DNA from: Cerasicoccus sp. TK19100
Lineage (GTDB): Bacteria > Verrucomicrobiota > Verrucomicrobiia > Opitutales > Cerasicoccaceae
Direction: 5' to 3'
DNA length: 64,000 nt
Assembly: GCF_027257155.1 (NCBI RefSeq)
Contig: NZ_JAPWDU010000003.1
Span: 682,001 to 746,000 of the forward strand
Shown here: piece by piece, positions 14,001 to 20,000 of the stretch
How positions within the stretch are numbered: the stretch's first letter is position 1
Layout of the letters: every line of letters starts with the position of its first letter
Program-made: the position numbers and the translations under genes
The notes under the pieces: model-generated
What the model was told of the DNA's origin: nothing
Seen by the model: only the letters and a program-made list of their open reading frames with translations
Databases searched by the model: none

Positions 14001-17000
14001 CGAACAACCGGACGGCTCCCTGATTTCAGTTGATGGCCCCGTTTTGCCGGTGGTTTACGACCTTTACCACATTGCCCTGGTTTATGATCGTGCAGCGGGC
14101 GTATTGCGGATGTACCGCAACGCTCAGTTGGATACAGAGCTTATAGTCGGAGATATTCCGATTCCGACACAGCATGATCTTTATTTAGGTGGCTACGCTG
14201 ATTGGGGCAACAAGTTCGATGGCTATCTGGATGAATTCAGCATCTATAATCGTCCACTACTTCCAGAAGAAATTGCGGCGACTTTTGCCGCGGGCACCAC
14301 AGGCAAATGCCTACCGACCGAGAACGAAGCGCCGCAAGTTTACGCGGGTGAAGATATTGGCATCCTGACCTCGGCTGGACCGCTTACGCTGACAGGGTCG
14401 GTGACCGACGATGGCTTACCCGGCGAAGGAGCGTTGAGTATCGTCTGGTCGCTACTCAATGGTCCGGCTCCCGTTGTCTTCGGCGACGTGAGCGATCCTG
14501 CGACAACGGCCAGCTTCAGCGCCGATGGAACCTATGAGTTGCAGCTTTCTGCCAGCGATGGCCTGGCGACGAGCGTTGATGTGCTGGTCGTGCAGGTAGG
14601 GCAGTCCTGCACGCTGGGCGCGGATACCGATCTGGTGGCCTGGTGGCCGGGCAATCGCAATTATGATGACGTCATTGGCGGTCATCATGGCGGACCAGTG
14701 CGGATGAGCTTTGCCGATGGCCATGTCGCCAGCGCTATGCGCTTCGATGGCACGGGCTATGTGCGGGTGGACGCTTCCTCTGACCTTGATGTCGGCCATT
14801 CTTCCGATGGCTTTACCATTGAATTCTGGGGCGATATTGATGCCGACCGCAGCGCCAGCTTCTTCGGCTGGTTGGGCGCGGATGGTTATATCAATATCTT
14901 CCACCGCGACATGAATGGAAGCTTTGGCAACGACACCCGGTATGAGCTCAATATCGATCAAGCCAATGGTTCGCGGGTTAGCTTGGTTGGTGCTACTCTG
15001 GATGAATATGACGGCTGGCGTCACTTTGCCGTGGTCTATGATCCGGAAACCGACCTGTTGCGCCTTTACTTAAATGCGGAGGTTTACGCAGAGGCCATCG
15101 TGGCAGACCTCACCGCGCCGACCGATGGCGAGCTTTACTTAGGCGGCTATATTACTTGGTCGAAATTCAACGGAAAATTAGATGAATTTAGCGTCTATCG
15201 CCGTGCGCTCATGCCCGAAGAAGTCGGCGGTCTTTATGCTGCTGGTGAGGTGGGCAAGTGCCTGCCGGGAGCCAATGAAGCGCCCGTAGTCTTTGCGGGC
15301 AATGACATCGCAGTCAGTGCGGTTGGAGAATCAGTCGAGCTGGGCGGACATGTCGTGGATGATGGTCTTCCTGGAGCTTCGATTCTCGACACTGCCTGGA
15401 CTCAATTGAATGGTCCCGGTGTGGCAACCTTGGTGGACCCTGCCTCGCCCACCTCATCGGTCAGTTTCAGCGCCGAAGGCGTCTATGAACTGGAACTCTC
15501 CGCTCACGATGGCCAAGCCCAGTCCAGTGACGTCGTGGTTGTTCAGGTTGGTCCCGGTTGCGGTTTAGGCGCATCGGATGCGCTGGTCGGCTGGTGGCCC
15601 GGTAACCGCAGCTATGAAGACGTGGCAAGTGGCAATGACGGTGGCCCAGTGCGTATGAGCTTTTCCGATGGCCACGTTGGTAGCGCCATGAACTTCGACG
15701 GCTCGGGCTATGTGCGCATCGCGCAAAGCGCTGAAACCGATTTAGGCGCTTCGTTAGATGGCTTTGCCATTGATTTCTGGGTCAAACCGGCTGCGGACGC
15801 TTCCAAAAATGTATTTGGCTTCGTGGGCCCGGATAATTCCGGACCTCGCATGTGGTTCTGGCACGAAGACCGTGGGGGTCATTTCGGCGACGATACGCAA
15901 TACCATTGGCGAATCGAGCAACCGGATGGCTCCCTGATTTCAATTGATGGCCCCGTTTTGCCGGTGGTCTACGACCTTTTCCACATTGCCCTGGTTTATG
16001 ATCGTGCAGCGGGCGCATTGCGGATGTACCGCAACGCTCAGTTGGATACAGAGCTTATAGTCGGAGATATTCCGATTCCGACACAGCATGATCTTTATCT
16101 AGGTGGCTACGCAGATTGGGGCAACAAGTTCGATGGCTATCTGGATGAATTTAGCATCTATGACCGTCCGCTGACTCAGGCTGAAGTCACCGCCACCTAT
16201 AGCATGGGTGCCAGCGGTAAATGCCTGACAGATCCGGTCAACCGTGCGCCGCAGCTTCAGTTGGGGCAGGATATCACGCTGCGTCGTCCCACCACCCAAG
16301 TGACCGTGACCGCCTCCGCCTTTGACGACGGCTTGCCGACTGGTACACTATCGGGCACTTGGGCGCAACTGTCCGGTCCCGCAGGTGTGAGCTTTAGTGA
16401 CGCGAATCCGGTCTTTGATGTGAGTGGCAAGGACACACTCCTAAACTTCCCCGCCGAAGGCGTCTATGAACTCCAACTCAGCGTTACTGACGGCGAGTTT
16501 TCAGTGACCGATTCGCTGATCGTTTCAGTGCTGCCACCGATCAATCAAGCGCCAACCGTCGAGCTGGGCGATCCGTTTGAAGTATCCATACTTGATGGTG
16601 CGGCATTGGCTGGCATCGTGACTGATGATGGCTTTAACGAAGGTGCCCAACTTACCGGTCGTTGGCTTAAACAGTCAGGTCCTGGTAGCGTTACATTTAA
16701 CCAGCCGATCAATGACTTTGGGACTCTGGTTGGCACTCCTCGCAACGAACCGCTTTCAACGAATGCGAGCTTCAGCGAAGCGGGGGCCTATGTTTTGGCA
16801 TATCAGCTCACCGATGGCGAATTTACGGTCCGCGACACGCAAGTCGTCACGGTGATCGAACCGGAGAATTTGCCTCCAATGATCACCGTTTCGGGGGGCG
16901 CTACGATTCATCTGGCGAACTCCACGCCATTGATCGCCACCGCTACCGACGACGGCTTGCCGGTATCGGGAAGCCTGACCTACCAATGGCGCAAGATAAG

Positions 17001-20000
17001 TGGGCCGGGCGCCGCGGTATTTGAAAACGCCTTGGCGTTGGAAACGAATGTCAGCTTTACGCAGCGTGGCATTTATCAAATTGAGTTCTCCGCCAGTGAT
17101 GGTGCTAAGACAGGCTCAGAATCCGTTACGATTTCGGTCATCGATCCTCCCTACGTGGAGCTAGATCTGACGAATAATGGCGTGGTGATTGCGGCTGATC
17201 AGGTCTTCCCCTTTAGCGCCTTTACCTACGATATCCAAGACGGTGTCAGCTCAGTTGAGTTCTTCGCGAACGGTGACTCCATCGGCTTCGGTAACCGGGT
17301 TCCGAATTCCGACACCTATCGTCTGTCTTTGGCAGGCTCCAGTCTGCCGCTGAATACGCCGCTGGACATCACCGTTACGTCAACGGACTCACTGGGTGAT
17401 AGCGCCACCGATGGCGGTCTGCGCATCACGGTGCTTGATGGTAACGTGCCAAACCCGGACGCGTTGATTACCTCTCCCACCGAAGGTCAGGAAATCACCG
17501 CTCCTACCGACGTCATTGGCTCGGTCACCAGCGATATCCTGGATAACTACGTTCTGGAAACGCGGCTTAAAAACACCAGCGATTGGACGGTCATTGGTTC
17601 CGGTACGGAAGCAATCGAAGATGGAACCATAGGTTCCTTTGATCCAACGCTGCTGCGCAATGGTATCTATGATATTCGTTTGACGGCCACGGATTTACTT
17701 GGGCGATCGGTCAGCGACACGATCAGTGTGGTCGTTGATACTGGCATGAAGATTGGTCACTTCACGCTGGCCTTTGAAGACCTGAGTATCCCGGTCAGCG
17801 GCATTCCTGTGCAGCTCTTGCGGGCCTATGACAGCCGAGGCGCCCTGCAAGGCGACTTTGGTCTCGGCTGGGATCTGGGCATCCGCACCGTGCAGGTCTA
17901 TGAAAACCGCACGATTGGCGCTCGCTGGGTGCAGGATTCACGTGGTAGCGGCTTGGGGCAACGCCTTTTCTACAGCCCGGCCGAGCCAATCGTGGTTTCG
18001 GTGGTACTGGGTGATGATCAGGTAGAGCAGTTTGAGGCTTACTCTCCGACTGAGAATGCTGCGATTATTGGTCAGTGGCCCTTCGCTGCCCAAATCAGCT
18101 TCCGCCCGATTAATGGTTCCGTAGGCCAGCTCAGTCATGAGGAGGCGGGCATCAACTTCTCGATCATCGATAGCGGAGACGGCACATTCCAGTTCGACGA
18201 CTTTGAAGGCGTCTATGACCCGGATGAGTATGTTTACACTTCACCCGATGGCACGAAGTTGGAAATTCAGGAAATCGTGGGTCTGCGCAAGGTCACTGAT
18301 CGCAATCAAAACATTCTGACGATCACCGAAAGCAGCATCACGCACAGTAGTGGCAAAAGCATCACCTTCACTCGCGACGCGGCTGGACGCATTACCGAAA
18401 TCACCGACCCCGATGGTGGCGTGTTGCGTTATACTTACGATGCGCAAGGTCGCCTGAGCCGGTTCACGGACCGGACTGGCACGGATACACAGTCGCCGCT
18501 CTATGGGCTTTATACGGAATTCCGCTACCAAAACGCCAACTTCCCGAATCACCTGACGTCGATCATCGATCCGCGCGGCATTGAAGCCATCGCGAGTGAA
18601 TACGACGGCGACGGGCGTCTCATCGTGCAGAAGGACGCCGATGGAAACGAGATCGGCTTCGTGCACGACATCCCCAATCGCAAGGAAACCATCACGGACC
18701 GCCTGGGCAATGTCACCGTTCACGAATATGACCTGCAAGGCAACGTAGTGGCGACGACGACGGTTGACCCGAACAATCCTGATGGCCCTGGCCTGACGAC
18801 CACTTACGAATACGACGCCAATCGCAACGAGACACGCATTGTCGATCCGCTGGGTAATGTAACCGAGATGGCGTATGACTTGGCGACGAACAATCTCCTC
18901 ACCGAGACGCAGTATGTCAAAGGCGGCGACGGCAATCCGGTGGCGATGACCACCACCTACACCTACGACAACTTCAGCAACCCGCTGACGATTACCGACG
19001 CCGAGGGCAAGGTTACCGATTTCGATTACGATCCAGCCACCGGTGATCTGCTCACGATGACTGACGCCGAGGACAACCCAACCAGCTTCACCTACGACGG
19101 CGCGGGCAACCTCAAGACGATGACCGACGCCGACGGAAACGTCACCACCAACACCTACAACGGCTCCGGTTACGTGACACTCACGCAGGTGCGTGACGCT
19201 GATGGCGTGCTACTTTCTTCCAGCACCTTCACCTACGATGGTCGCGGCAACCAGACTTCGCAGTCGCAGCGCCGCACGCTCTATGACCAGCAGGGTAACG
19301 TGCTGGGCACGGAAAACGTGACGACGCAGTTTGCTTATGATCGTGAAGACCGCGTCATTCGCACGACCTTCCACGATGGCACGTTTACTACCACGACTTA
19401 TAACGACTTCGGGCAGGTAGCGACTCAGACCGATCAAGAGAACGAGACGACGTTCATGTTCTACGATGATCGGGGCAACCTAACGCGCACCGCCTACCCG
19501 GACAATACCGAGGAGCGTACCTACTACGACTTGGAAAACCGGCGTGTGGCCATGACCGACCGCCGGGGCTACACCACATATTTCGTCTATGACGAGTTGG
19601 GTCGCATGATCGCCACAATCTTCCCGGACGCGACCACGCCCGACCCGGCAACGCTCGACCTGAGCGATTCGCTCGACATACTGGGGAACGCCGACCTCGC
19701 CGACAATCCGATGAGCGAGACGCTCTACGACGAGATTGGCCGGGTGGCGTTCAGCTTCGACGAGCGGGGCAATCCGACGACGTATGAGTATGATCCCAAC
19801 TGCGGCTGCTCTGGTCGCCGGGGCACGGTCACCAATGCGCTCAACCAGACTACAAGCTTTGCCTACAGTCTTAATGGTAATCAGCTCAGCGTCACCGACG
19901 CGAACCTGCACACGACGCAGTTCGAATATGATGACCTGAATCGTCCAACCAAGACTATCTTCCACGACAACACCATCACCGAAACCGTCTACGACGAGCT

